From NCBI GenBank assembly GCA_016785225.1, contig JAFBJZ010000109.1, forward strand, positions 806,001 to 870,000: 64,000 nt of DNA, given 5' to 3'. This stretch comes from Psettodes erumei (taxonomy: Eukaryota; Chordata; Actinopteri; Pleuronectiformes; Psettodidae). This document shows positions 1 to 9,790 of this stretch, piece by piece. The notes beneath the pieces are model-generated. The model saw only the letters and a program-made list of their open reading frames with translations. It did not search any database and was not told where the DNA came from. The translations under genes were made by a program, and so were the position numbers. Each line of letters starts with the position of its first letter. Position 1 is the stretch's first letter.

Positions 1-430
1 GTAAGTGGAGACTAGCCGAGTGACTCGCGGAGGCACCAAACGTACACACCTACCGGATCGTACAAGCCGTGTGGGAAACGAGGAAACCCAACAGTGGAGA
101 CGGTACGCGCCAGCCAGTGCAGCTAGGGCAGCGGCAACCCTCGCAGCCCCACAGTGCCCTCAGCTCCCGGGCAAGAACCCTGAGGACGTCACAAAGCCCC
201 CCCTCGTAAATCACTACTCGCAGCTAAAGCACTTAAGTGGCAACCGCCAGCCTACCTGACACCAGCGGAGACGCTGCACCGGAAATTGAGCAAACCCGGA
301 AGTGGGTGGATCTCGGTCCTCAGGAAGAGGCCGTACCATACCCTGCCACTGCCTTTATGGCGGACCACCGAACAGGATTGGCCGGCGGCGGCCAGGTAAT
401 TAGCAGGACCTAGTGGCAAGTAGACAGCGC
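1..430. promoter_or_regulatory. CpG-dense promoter-like block inside NAALADL2
   Basis: About 30 CpG dinucleotides fall in the first 430 bases, whereas the rest of the window is CpG-poor. Motifs seen: a CRE half-like GACGTCA near 185, two ETS cores CCGGAA (near 279 and 297, the second as CCGGAAGTG), and an inverted CCAAT box (ATTGG) near 377. A YY1-like ATGGCGG lies at 357. Both strands offer first-exon-like ends: CAG|GTAATT on + at 395/396, and CAG|GTAGGC on the - strand around 256. This suggests a TATA-less, possibly bidirectional promoter. Its place upstream of a C-terminal-half exon of NAALADL2 means it would be an internal/alternative promoter, a nested gene's promoter, or a CpG-rich repeat. 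The motifs are seen; promoter activity is inferred. Confidence 0.5.
357..395 (+). CDS. possible short first coding exon (MADHRTGLAGGGQ) with splice donor
   Basis: An ATG in a GC-rich context opens 13 codons reading MADHRTGLAGGGQ and ends in phase 0 at a donor-like CAG|GTAATT. The ATG sits about 60 bp downstream of an ETS core and overlaps an ATGGCGG, a common arrangement in TATA-less housekeeping promoters. I do not recognise the peptide. The next identifiable exon on this strand (2789) also starts in phase 0, so an N-terminally truncated NAALADL2 isoform is formally possible. A separate nested gene, or no gene at all, is equally open. Only transcript data could decide. Confidence 0.2.
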
Positions 431-2788
431 CTGCTACAGACAGTGAACAAACATAAGTATGTAACTGACTGTATGTTTGTGAAAATGGCATGGTTCACTT
501 GTTCTGGACAGGGTGGGCCGGCACATGCAGCCCAGGAAAGCTTGACTTACCTGGTCTGGTTTTTCTTCATTCTTAAGATCACTGTCAGTCCCAGTGTGTT
601 TTCTGTGCTGGAACACATTTTGTTGTTAATTTTCTGATGACTAAGTTCAACTTTTTTGTCATTTTTCTTTCTTTGTTAGGCCATGGTGGCTATGAATACT
701 AAAGCTAAGTCCGAGTGTATTTTAATGTCCTCTAAACAAACCAGAAATCTAAAATGTATAATTTCCTGTGGATTTGAACACCCCAGGCATCTTTCCATAC
801 ATTCCAGCTGCTCTAAGTAAAAAGCAAAAAGTCTGTCCTCTGTGCACAAGTTCTCCATTATGAATCACAATCAATTTTGAAAATCTGCACACTTGAATGG
901 GCATTTATTCCCACTCCCACAATTAGCCATAAGTGGGTAATGAAATTCCCACCATGAATATTGATATGGGTGTAAATGTTTTTGTCCTTACAGTCCTTTT
1001 GTTAGACTAAATGGAAAAGTGCAAGATTAAAAAAAGAGGTTTCACTGAGAATTCAAACTGCATGGTGGCAGATTGAGGCAAGGTTGGAGGTAGCAGCAGA
1101 GTGCAACAGCCTTTAAAACAAATAACACAGTTTAGGTTGACAGCAGTGAGTCAGCGACAGTGGCTGGGGTGATGGGACCCCGGACCTCTCTCCCCTTGAT
1201 GGACCTCGATAAGAGGAAACGTGACAGAAGAACATGGCAACACCAGGCGGGCTCAGCAGGTGTGAACAGTCCAGATAAGCCTCCAGCTGATTGACTGTTG
1301 CTTTTTCTTTCAGACTCCAGTCTCCACTGTTTCTGTACAGCAGCTTTGTTGTTCTTACAGTGAGGGAGGGCAATGGAAAGCATTCAGCACAAAACTGCCC
1401 AATTAGCCAAGTGCCAAATGTTAATAATGTCACTGAGAACAACTTACGTATCTCACCCTTTCCTCTCTCAACATTTGTTGAAACAACAATTGTTTGAACA
1501 CAGATGAGCTTCCGCATTCAAGAAACAGCTGAAATGTGGATTCTTAGCCAACTCTTTCTTCTTTACAGGCACAAAACAAACCAAAGTATCCTCCAAACTG
1601 AACGAGCATATAGGTTGTTTGATCCCATCAGATAAGACTCATGGGAGCAAAGCAGTGGCATGCATTCTGGGCTTTAGTTGTTATGCAAACATCCAACCAA
1701 AGAAAAACAAACTTGTCATGCTTAATGTGTCTCACTTGAAAAAGCAAACCAAAAAATTATATTGTATCCACAATGTAACATCTCTCTCTCTCTCTCATCT
1801 ATGGCACTTCCTGACCTTGTTATTAGTAAAATAATTGAAAATCATTTAGGAATATATAAACATAAGAGCATTTAACTTCATTGTGGTGGGATGAAGCTTT
1901 TCCTTTGATTTTAAAATGATTAATTCCTGTGACTACTGTATGTTATATTTTATGTTGGAATGTTTACAGTCTGATCATCTTTATAGTGTTAAGCTGAGGT
2001 TAATGTTGTATACAGTGAAGGACATTATGTCACATGCAGCCCCACATGTTGTTCATATATTATTTTGGACATTTCTAATTCTGATTTCAATGGTTATTCT
2101 TCACAAGATCCTCCACCGCCTGTTGCATGGGACAGAGAGTCAACATGTCAGATTGAGAAGACTTGTTGAGCCAGCTGCACATTTAGCATGTTTCAATCGC
2201 ACTTATTCTAAAAGCTATCTTGTCATACTGCTCATGTCAAAAGTTGATCCAGTTATATCATGCACTTCAGGGACAGACTCACATATGTAATTATAGGAGA
2301 TGTGTGTGTTTTTAAGGTTCAAAAACCGCATCATGGTTTGTTTGTTGGTGCACACACAGACACACACAAAGCAAACCCTGGGCTCCTGCTTAAATAAATG
2401 CAGAGAATTCCCAGAAAACACCAGGGTCTTAATCTGTTGAAACGCTGTAAAAATGACAAGCACATGCCATGTGTGCCATATGGACAATGCATTGTCTTGT
2501 TCTTATAAAACTGCAACGAATCCATAAAGCATGATCCCTGAGCTGATATTTCTGGTCACTGTAGCAAAGCGTTAACAGGATACTCTGAGCTAACCCAACA
2601 GTACAAGACAGAAGTCTAGTTTTATCTGTAACTCATTAAATTCATAAACATGGCATGACATCTTGTTAACCTCTGAGACATTTTACTCTGTAAAATCCCA
2701 CTCTATCTCCACCTTTGCGTAATGCTGGTAAATTGTTTTTATCCCATTGTGGTTTTCTTTCTCTTCCTCTTTTTTTTCCTTTTTCCAG
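431..2788 (+). other. intron sequence upstream of the first recognised exon
   Basis: No coding exon or repeat family is recognised here. It contains a short (TC)n run at about 1782-1796. A pyrimidine tract at 2756-2786, just before the exon, serves as the 3' splice-site tract. Open frames in this stretch have no recognisable protein similarity. Confidence 0.6.
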
Positions 2789-2935
2789 AGACAGTTGCTG
2801 AGTTGCATCCGTGGTGGAAACTGCCCTGGACCAAATGTCAGCTCTCTGCAGTTGCCTGGAGATCTGAGTTTCTTCGCCAACCACCTAGCTGTTCCCACTG
2901 TGGAGTTTGCCTTCGAGCAAACCAAGGCAGAGGAG
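2789..2935 (+). CDS. naaladl2: NAALADL2 internal exon, 49 codons, phase 0-0
   Basis: A pyrimidine-rich tract and CAG acceptor (2786-2788) precede 147 bases of open frame that end at GAG|GTACGT. The peptide contains NVSSLQLPGDLSFFANHLAV followed by PTVEFAFE. It lines up with the PSMA (FOLH1) peptidase-fold segment around residues 515-540 ([20 protein letters not shown]). In PSMA this segment ends with Arg534 and Arg536 of the substrate arginine patch; here the aligned residues are E and A, so the patch is absent. The wording FFANHL and VPTVEFAFE fits NAALADL2, a type II membrane glycoprotein related to glutamate carboxypeptidase II but thought to be catalytically inactive. The assignment rests on family recollection, not on a search. 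TFRC-, NAALAD2- and PSMA-type paralogues fit less well. Confidence 0.88.
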
Positions 2936-3201
2936 GTACGTTTAGACCCACGCCCTTTTTTCCTCCACTGAACTCTTCTTTTTTCCTGCTGATGACCCTG
3001 TGTTTTCAGAAAACTCTCTCACCACTGTGTAGTTGAAGTTTATACAAAGCTGTGTGACTGGAGAGCAGAGAAGAATCAGTTGCACCTTGTTTTTCAGTTT
3101 CTGACAGAAAGCTGTGGGTGAAATGGTTTCCTCGATAAATTGCTGAGTTTAACATAGGTCACCATTTGTTTATCTTCAGAGAGAGAAAATTTACCAGGTG
3201 G

Positions 3202-3223
3202 ACACACACACACACACACACAC
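3202..3223. repeat. (AC)n microsatellite
   Basis: A pure AC dinucleotide run of about 11 units lies just downstream of the first exon. Confidence 0.95.
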
Positions 3224-4479
3224 CTGTCAGAAAAGTGACTTGTTGAAAGAAACAGACTCCCTCAGTATGTCACTGCAGACTGGATGTGATAACCACCATC
3301 CACAGCCTATAAGAGTAATAGTATTATTTTTACAAGGTGGGTTATGTCTTAATGCACAAATGCATATCATGCAGCATACAAGTTATGCATGCCCCCATTT
3401 ACTTCTATTAAAAATGCGATATTGATGTTTGCTGTACTGCCTTGGGCTGGAAACACAGAGATTTAGCCACAGCTAAGTCAGCCCACTCAAATCTGGAACT
3501 TCTGGCTAGGGCAAAAACTTTTTAGCTTAATTAGTGCGAGAGATCTTCATGATGTTTATCTGCCCAGGAGGCATCTTCACAATATGAAAATACTAGGTAG
3601 TGGAGGGTGAAATCCACCACGCTGGCTTTATTTTAAAGAGGGGACAAAACCTGAATTGAATTAAAAACTGTCTGATTCATAAGCATGTGTTTATGGGAAA
3701 GTCCTGTGGGCATACATTAGCTTAATAGCATTTAGACTGAACTCCAGTGGTTAAAATTAGTGGGTTATCTCATTTCCACGAGTATTTCATTGCTTTCCTG
3801 AGACTTTGGGAAAGCTGAGAGAGACAGAGAGTAGAGGTAACTTCATCAGTGGTATGGTACCCCTGCTTCAAACACTCTCCTCTTGACCTTTTATTGACAC
3901 AAGATTGCATTCTCTCAATGTAGAGACAGTTATGTAACAGACATGTCTAACAATATTTCTCTTGGAAGAAATAGTCATGCCAGACATCTTGGGTCATTTT
4001 TGTAGCTACATCAGTTGTCTGCACTTAACAATCATTATTCTATCAATGATCATTTAAGTAGGAGGAGAGAGTTTGTGCAAAGTAAGCGCCCTGTGTGAAG
4101 CACTTTTTGCAGATGAGCACCTGGCGATCGGAAATAAAACTGATTTTGTCAGTTTGCAGTTTCGGTCACAATGAATGTCACCAATTGAGCTCAGAATGGC
4201 AACAACCCTGCCAGTTTTTGAAATGTTTAGCCCAGTTAACCCACATTTATTTTTAGCAGTCATATCTGTCATGGTTTCTACACTCATAGGCTATTAGTAA
4301 TTTCTTTTTCCCATACAGTGAACACAGATTGTGCTCTGCTCTTTCGTTTTCCCACTGTGACACATTATCAGTGCTGTCACAGTGAATGGCCCTAATTTTA
4401 AAGAGGAGGGAGCAGAGCTGTGATACTCAATGTAAATATCTACTGTACTCCAGACCACAGAATTTCGGCTACGGAAAGT
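3224..4479 (+). other. intronic stretch without recognised features
   Basis: This is AT-rich single-copy-looking intron. I see no exon, RNA gene or repeat family in it. Confidence 0.5.
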
Positions 4480-4660
4480 AGATTTACTAAAGATCTATAC
4501 TTAAACTTATACTTAGAATTTTCAGGTATTTGCACTTTACTTGAGTGCATCCATTTTTAGAAGGAAATGTTACTAGTTACTAATTAATTATTATTAAGAT
4601 TTTAGATTTATAAAAATGCATAGTAAGCTTATAAATCTAAAAGGCATTTTTAGCACTGTT
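4480..4660 (+). mobile_element. 5' part of a hAT-type teleost MITE (segment 1 of 3)
   Basis: The stretch contains ACTTTACTTGAGTGCATCC, then AGAAGGAAATGTTACTAGTTACT. This is a diverged form of the 'tacttgagtatttcc ... cagagggaaatattgtact' repeat that I recall as very common in percomorph fish. The similarity is from memory. It ends in an imperfect AT-rich stretch that includes a hairpin (4600-4642). Two later segments continue the same family in the same orientation (5540-5725 and 6745-6890). Confidence 0.5.
4600..4642. repeat. perfect 14-bp inverted repeat
   Basis: TTTTAGATTTATAA (4600-4613) and its exact reverse complement (4629-4642) flank a 15-base loop. It lies at the distal edge of the first MITE segment and may be internal to that family. 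Confidence 0.9.
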
Positions 4661-5539
4661 CATCACTTGGTTACCACCTCTTGTGATACAACGAACAGTG
4701 TGCCCCTTGTCATGTTATAGATATCTGCCTGGACTGTCTCTATAATATACACCATGCCACACATATGATGCTTTGGCCTTGGTATCATTTTGTCCATTTG
4801 TACCGGAGTCAGTCTTTACACACCCTTAACAAGCCATACCTTGTTTTGAGCCTCAGAGCCACCAAATTCTATCTGTGTGAAGCATTTTACTCTCCCTTTA
4901 TCACTGCAGCAGCTGTGGACAAAGAACTGGTTTGGACTTCTAAGTATTTTCAAAACAGCTTCAAAATGATTTTGATAGTGACTTTCATTCCCACTGTGCA
5001 CCCTGAAAGCCTGTTCTTGAGTGGGTTCTCCTGCTTTACAGGACTATGTAATACCCCACCGGCTGTTAGCTACAAAAAGAGGTTAGTTTGGTGTTCACAG
5101 TATGAACATCATGGCAGAAAAAAGAGATTAGCTTCTAGCAACTATACTTTAGCACACACCTGCTGTGGGTTGAGATGTTTTCAGTCAGTCAGATCGGCTG
5201 AATGATGACTTGACATGACTGTCAGGGTGATAGCTGGTTTACACTGAGATGATGCTTTTATGTTTGCAGCCTGAGTGATTTGCTGTACATGAGCTGTTGG
5301 GGTACGCTGCGTCCAGTACCATTAACTGCTTGGACTCGGAGCCCAACACAAATGAATGCATCATCATCCTGTAATTACATCTTGTGGCTTCAGAGGCTGA
5401 GGCTGAGCAAAAGTTTTGTAGTCTTGCTTTAAAGAGCTACATGTCACAGCAGACTAGGGATAGATTTTATCTTGTGACCCTTTGGGTGGGACAGACCCCT
5501 AGGCTGAGAAACACTGGACTGAACTGCCAAACTGTAAAG
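4661..5539. other. sequence separating MITE segments 1 and 2
   Basis: About 880 bases lie between two pieces of what looks like one MITE, so this may be an insertion. It holds a 146-codon open frame on + (4765-5205) with no recognisable domain or coding signature, which I take as chance. The right part (about 5270-5540) resembles dispersed teleost repeat sequence, but I cannot name the family. Confidence 0.35.
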
Positions 5540-5725
5540 TTTGATGTAGCTAAAACTCCAACATAACCAGCCACAACAGAAAAATGCTGCTTATAGGTTG
5601 AGGCATTATGAGTATTCTAATAAAGTCAGAACATGCTGTATATAATAATACATAAGACACATATTGTATTTTATTGCAAAACTTTTACTTTTGATTCTTG
5701 AAGTATATTATACTGATAGCACATC
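5540..5725 (+). mobile_element. hAT-type MITE, middle segment (2 of 3)
   Basis: It contains GTAGCTAAAACTCC, AAATGCTGCTTATA and GATTCTTGAAGTATATTATA. These match in order the interior of the same repeat family (a region after 'gtagttaaaactagctcc', ending 'actttaagtatattttgctgat'). Assignment is from memory of the family. Confidence 0.45.
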
Positions 5726-6189
5726 AGTGAATGCAGTATCAATGTACAGGTCACAGAATTCAGTGGCAAGGCCTGTTTTGCTGTTTTAATTTAGAAGTCA
5801 GCCAATTATTGGCCGTTCCCCAACATTCCGTAAGAAACTGTCATCTAATTTTATACTGCACACATAGTCTGCAAACACTGACGCACAGTAAAAGGAGTTG
5901 GTTACCTCAATGAGAAGTTGGAGGTGTGCTGCCTGTTGCCTGCAGGTCTTCTTCTAAAGGCTGTGGCTGTTCCTGACTGTTTCATTGCTCCCTGAAATAT
6001 TTTAAATGGATCCACTGTCAAAAAAATTTACAAAAAGGAACATTGTCTTGATTTGTAGAGGCCTTTGTAATGAATGATAGCTGTAAGTGCTAAGCTCAAG
6101 TTTTAAGTAATTGAATCAACTTGTGTTTCAAAAGTTGAATGCTAATAAAACAAAGCTGTGACACTAGGAAATGTTTCCATTAACAGCAA

Positions 6190-6620
6190 TTTAATAGTAT
6201 TTATTTATTTGGGGGGGTGTCGCCACACCTTGTGCCACTTATCCATCCATTTTCTTCCACTTATCCAGGGCGAGGATGCAATTGCAGCAAATTGAGCAGG
6301 GTATTCCACATGTCCTTCTCCCCAGCAATATTTTCCATCTCCTGCTGGTGCACTCCGAGGTATTCCCAGGCCAGATTAGATGCATAATCCCTCCAGAATG
6401 TTCTGGGTGAGGCATCCTAATCAGATGGCTGAATGATCTCAAATGGCTTCTTCTTGACACAAGGGAGCAGCAGTTCTACTCCAAGCTTCATAACAACATA
6501 TCAAACACCTTATCTCTAAGGCTGAGCCCAGCCATCCTACAGAGGAAACTCATTTTTGCCTGTTGTATCCGGGATCTCATGGTTGGATCATTTACTGACT
6601 GGTAAATAAAAAGCTTGCCC
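6190..6620 (-). mobile_element. 3' end of an RTE-type teleost LINE, degenerate
   Basis: On the + strand it starts with the hallmark ATCCATCCATTTTCTTCCAC, followed by CTTATCCAGG and recognisable landmarks such as TTCCCAGGCCAG, CTCCAGAATGTTCTGGG and CTATCTCTAAGGCTGAG-like text. Read on the - strand this is the C-terminal tail of the LINE reverse-transcriptase ORF, with a remnant 'HLIRMPHPEH' corresponding to the RWFGHLVRMP motif. It is broken by stops and frameshifts, lacks the RT core and is 5'-truncated. It sits between segments 2 and 3 of the MITE. Confidence 0.75.
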
Positions 6621-6744
6621 ATTGGCTCAGCATCATCTTAACCCAGTGAAGTACAATCAAATCGTAATACTGCAACTATATTAAATAAGAATACTTTCAT
6701 CAGTAGGCCATGGGCTCAATCATATTTGTGTTACCTCATGAAAT

Positions 6745-6890
6745 GACAACTGACACTTAATATTGAATTTTGAATGCAGGACTTTTACATGTACTTAATT
6801 TTTTATAATGTTGTGTCCATCCTTTTACTTTTTTAAAGGATGTTTGTACTTCTTTCACCACTGCTTGATGTAGCAGGAGCATGGTGAGGG
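6745..6890 (+). mobile_element. hAT-type MITE, 3' segment (3 of 3)
   Basis: It contains AATTTTGAATGCAGGACTTT, then TACATGTACTTAA and TGTACTTCTTTCACCACTGC. This corresponds to the far end of the same family ('ttttgaatgcaggacttttacttgtaa ... atacttcttccaccactg'). Orientation matches segments 1 and 2. See the finding on a split element. Confidence 0.6.
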
Positions 6891-9600
6891 AAAGTTTCTA
6901 CGTCACAGAGAGTTAAGTACAACACTCCAGAAGATGATTGCTTTTCATTAATTCACAATTAAGAGACTCTGACTGTGATTGTCAAAATTGCATTATAAAA
7001 CTTAATTTTAATAGTTGTTGTGTCATGAAAAGCAGATATACTGTAGGTTTTGCCAACATATGATGAAATTGTCTTGATCCATCAGTGGCAGACCATTGGA
7101 ATGGAAATCCATTTTGTCCGGAAGTTTTGTGCATTTGGGCCTTGATTGCACTAAACATAGCTAATTGATGCTAGCTACGATGATTAGTAATGTAAAATTA
7201 TCGGAGATATGGCTGACAGGGGCAGTGAGACAAGACAGGAATGAACTCATTTCAGTAATTTATGGAAACCTGTATGTATTGTCCCAACCACATGATCACC
7301 TTCAGAGCAATTTCTGCCTCTCTGTTCCAGCGCTTATCTATATTCCAAACAGACCTTATATGTGATCTCATGTGTTCATTTATCCTCATTTTCCCAGTAA
7401 GGAGAGTTGTAGTGCTGCTCCAAATTCAAAAACCAGCTTTGTGTGCAAAAACTGAAAAAAATGGAAATCCTACTATCACAGAATGACATGACTCATAGAA
7501 AGTTCTCCAGGTCAGTCCTTGCAATGTCATACAATGCACACAAAACACTCCTTCTGCTCACCTTTCGTCATGACTGTGCACAAAAATCTGGAAATAAAAT
7601 TCCAGCCTGTTGGTGCTAAGTGGGTGTCATCTCTGACATACTGTATGTAATCAGGCGGTTGCAGTGGCTTTTGGACCAAGAACTCAGACAGGCTGGTGTG
7701 AGACAAGAATGTCTGACGTCCCTTCATCTTCTGCTGCTCTGTGGCTCAGGGCCACATTCAGGTTCAGGTGGGGATAGCATCACATTAATGGAGGTAGACA
7801 GATCCTTGTTTTTTGACATTGGCATGAGCTCTGTTTGGACTGGAGTCCATAATGTCACTCTCTCCACACAATTATCAGTCAAAACTGTAAGGACCGGGGC
7901 TATGACATCTCCCATCCTACCATCTGTGATGTCCTTAAACTTCCTTTTGACAGCAGTGCTGTGTGAAGGAGATAGCACTGCAAAATGACTGGTATCAACC
8001 CATCTGTCCACTACAGCAACAACAAATTGTCTTTCCCTGGGCTTCATCTTTAATTTTTCCCCATCACAAAATCAGCGACAGCTATAATTATCTCATTGTA
8101 GATTTGAACCCATGTGCCAGTAAACACTTCACTGTTTGACAGGCTGTAATTCAAATCATTGTCGTGTTGAGTCAAAAGGGGAAGAAGCTCCAAATAATTG
8201 CTTCCATTATTTGACTCCCTTCCTCACAATGTGACTCCTAAAATGAGCTCTCTGACAACACAGTTAATCAGCCTCTTTAGAAAGCCCTCGTTTTGTATTA
8301 CCTTCTCTGCTGGTTTTGACAAAAGTCCACCTGCAGTTTCTGATTTGTCTGTTCCCCTTTAGATGTTTATGTTTGAACCTGATGTCTCACAAACCTGATG
8401 GTTTGTGACATCTGTTGAGCTCTGTGACCCCTTCTCTGCTGTGAAACGTCCCGGCATTAAAGTTGTACCTTTTCTAGATAGTCTGGGTAAGACACTGTTG
8501 TGGTTGTTGTAGAAGTCAGACTAAATTCAAAAACATTCCATAAAATAACTACCTGAACCAGATATGTATAACTTCAGGTTAAAAAAAAGGCCTAATCCAA
8601 AAAGGACCATATACCATATGATAATCTGACTCAGTCCAAAATGCAGAGAGAGGGAACACCAGCAGTGGCATCACAATGTAACACTGATTAATGACCAATC
8701 CTCTTTTAACCTGTCCTGTCCAGCAGCTTAGGTATGCAGAGAAAGGTTTGGATACCGTTACAGTGGCAGGTAGATTTGCTCTACAAGATGTGTAGTATAT
8801 CATTATCCACCTATTACATGTTTAAACTTTATTATGTATTATCGTCATTATCTACATATCCTGGTAGAAAGGAGTAACAATACATTATGTTTCCTGCAGT
8901 TTACATATTTGATTCATACTCAATCGCCTCAACATGATTGGACTTAATATAGTTTGGGTTTGGCAAACTTGGAATCCAGAGAATTGATGAAGTCCTGTGG
9001 CTCGAGTCAGTAGACTTTAACCTCCTCAGATGCAGTGTTATATGATGTAGCTATAAAAACCTCTCAAGGCTTCCACTGGTTGACATGATTTCTCTCTACT
9101 AACTAAAATAAAGAATTCAACTCTTATGTTGTATGAGTAATAAAAGAAATGACATTAAAAGGATACACGCTATCCCATGGATCTATGCACATATTTCACA
9201 TGAAGACCAGTTATGATGAATTTTGAAATTCAGGCTGTTGACCTCTTGTCAGTGCCACAAGGCGCAAAAGACGAGAGACCTATGAGTAGTCACTATGTCA
9301 CTGAGGAAGTAGAACCCCGTTTTGTGAAAACACACAGGTACATTTTTCTGTTCAACTTCCTGGGTCTCAAAATGTATTTCTCTGCTGGTTTATGTCAGAT
9401 TTGATCTTGCATTCATTCTCAAATGACTTTAATCTAGTTCTCACTGTCAGACAATGACTGTGTGAAGCACTGCTTACAGAGAAGCTTCCCAGGCCCCAGT
9501 TTGAGAAAGCATTACCCCAGTTTTCTGAAGTGGCAGTGGAGTGGAAAGTAAGAGGTTCCATATACGTTCCTAAATACGTCATTTAACGCATATTTGACAA
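6891..9600 (+). other. intronic stretch, no supported gene
   Basis: No exon is recognised. On the - strand, 7724-8047 is a 107-codon frame and 7527-7727 an overlapping 66-codon frame, meeting at an ATGA overlap. The first reads MKPRERQFVVAVVDRWVDTS at its start, with a plausible composition. I recognise no family, so this may be a decayed retrocopy or chance. Confidence 0.4.
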
Positions 9601-9790
9601 GATGCTTTGAACTTGGCAGCAATTTCATCATACCACTTTCTCCAGGAGCCCATCGGGCCTTAATTTATTATTGGCTCTTGCGGCAGAAATAGCATTTTAT
9701 TACACCATTTTATGGTGGCATTCTGTCCGTTTCGAATGGTGTTTCTCAGCCGCATGTCTGGGCTGTAAAACACAGTAAATGGAGTCTTGT
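9600..9790. promoter_or_regulatory. candidate conserved non-coding element
   Basis: This is unique-looking, moderately AT-rich sequence dense in TAAT/ATTA-type homeodomain cores (TTAATTTATTATTGG near 9660, TTTTATTACACC near 9694). It is repeat-free, unlike its surroundings, and has no open coding frame of note. The call is inference from texture only. Confidence 0.25.

Noticed and set aside
1..6. window starts with GTAAGT, like a splice donor
   Set aside because: The upstream bases are outside the window, so an exon ending there cannot be judged.
5..259. 84-codon + strand frame in the CpG block
   Set aside because: Its composition follows the GC-rich DNA, it has no domain, and it would overlap the promoter motifs.
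4765..5205. 146-codon + strand frame
   Set aside because: No recognisable motif; it sits in sequence that separates MITE pieces and has no splice-site pattern.
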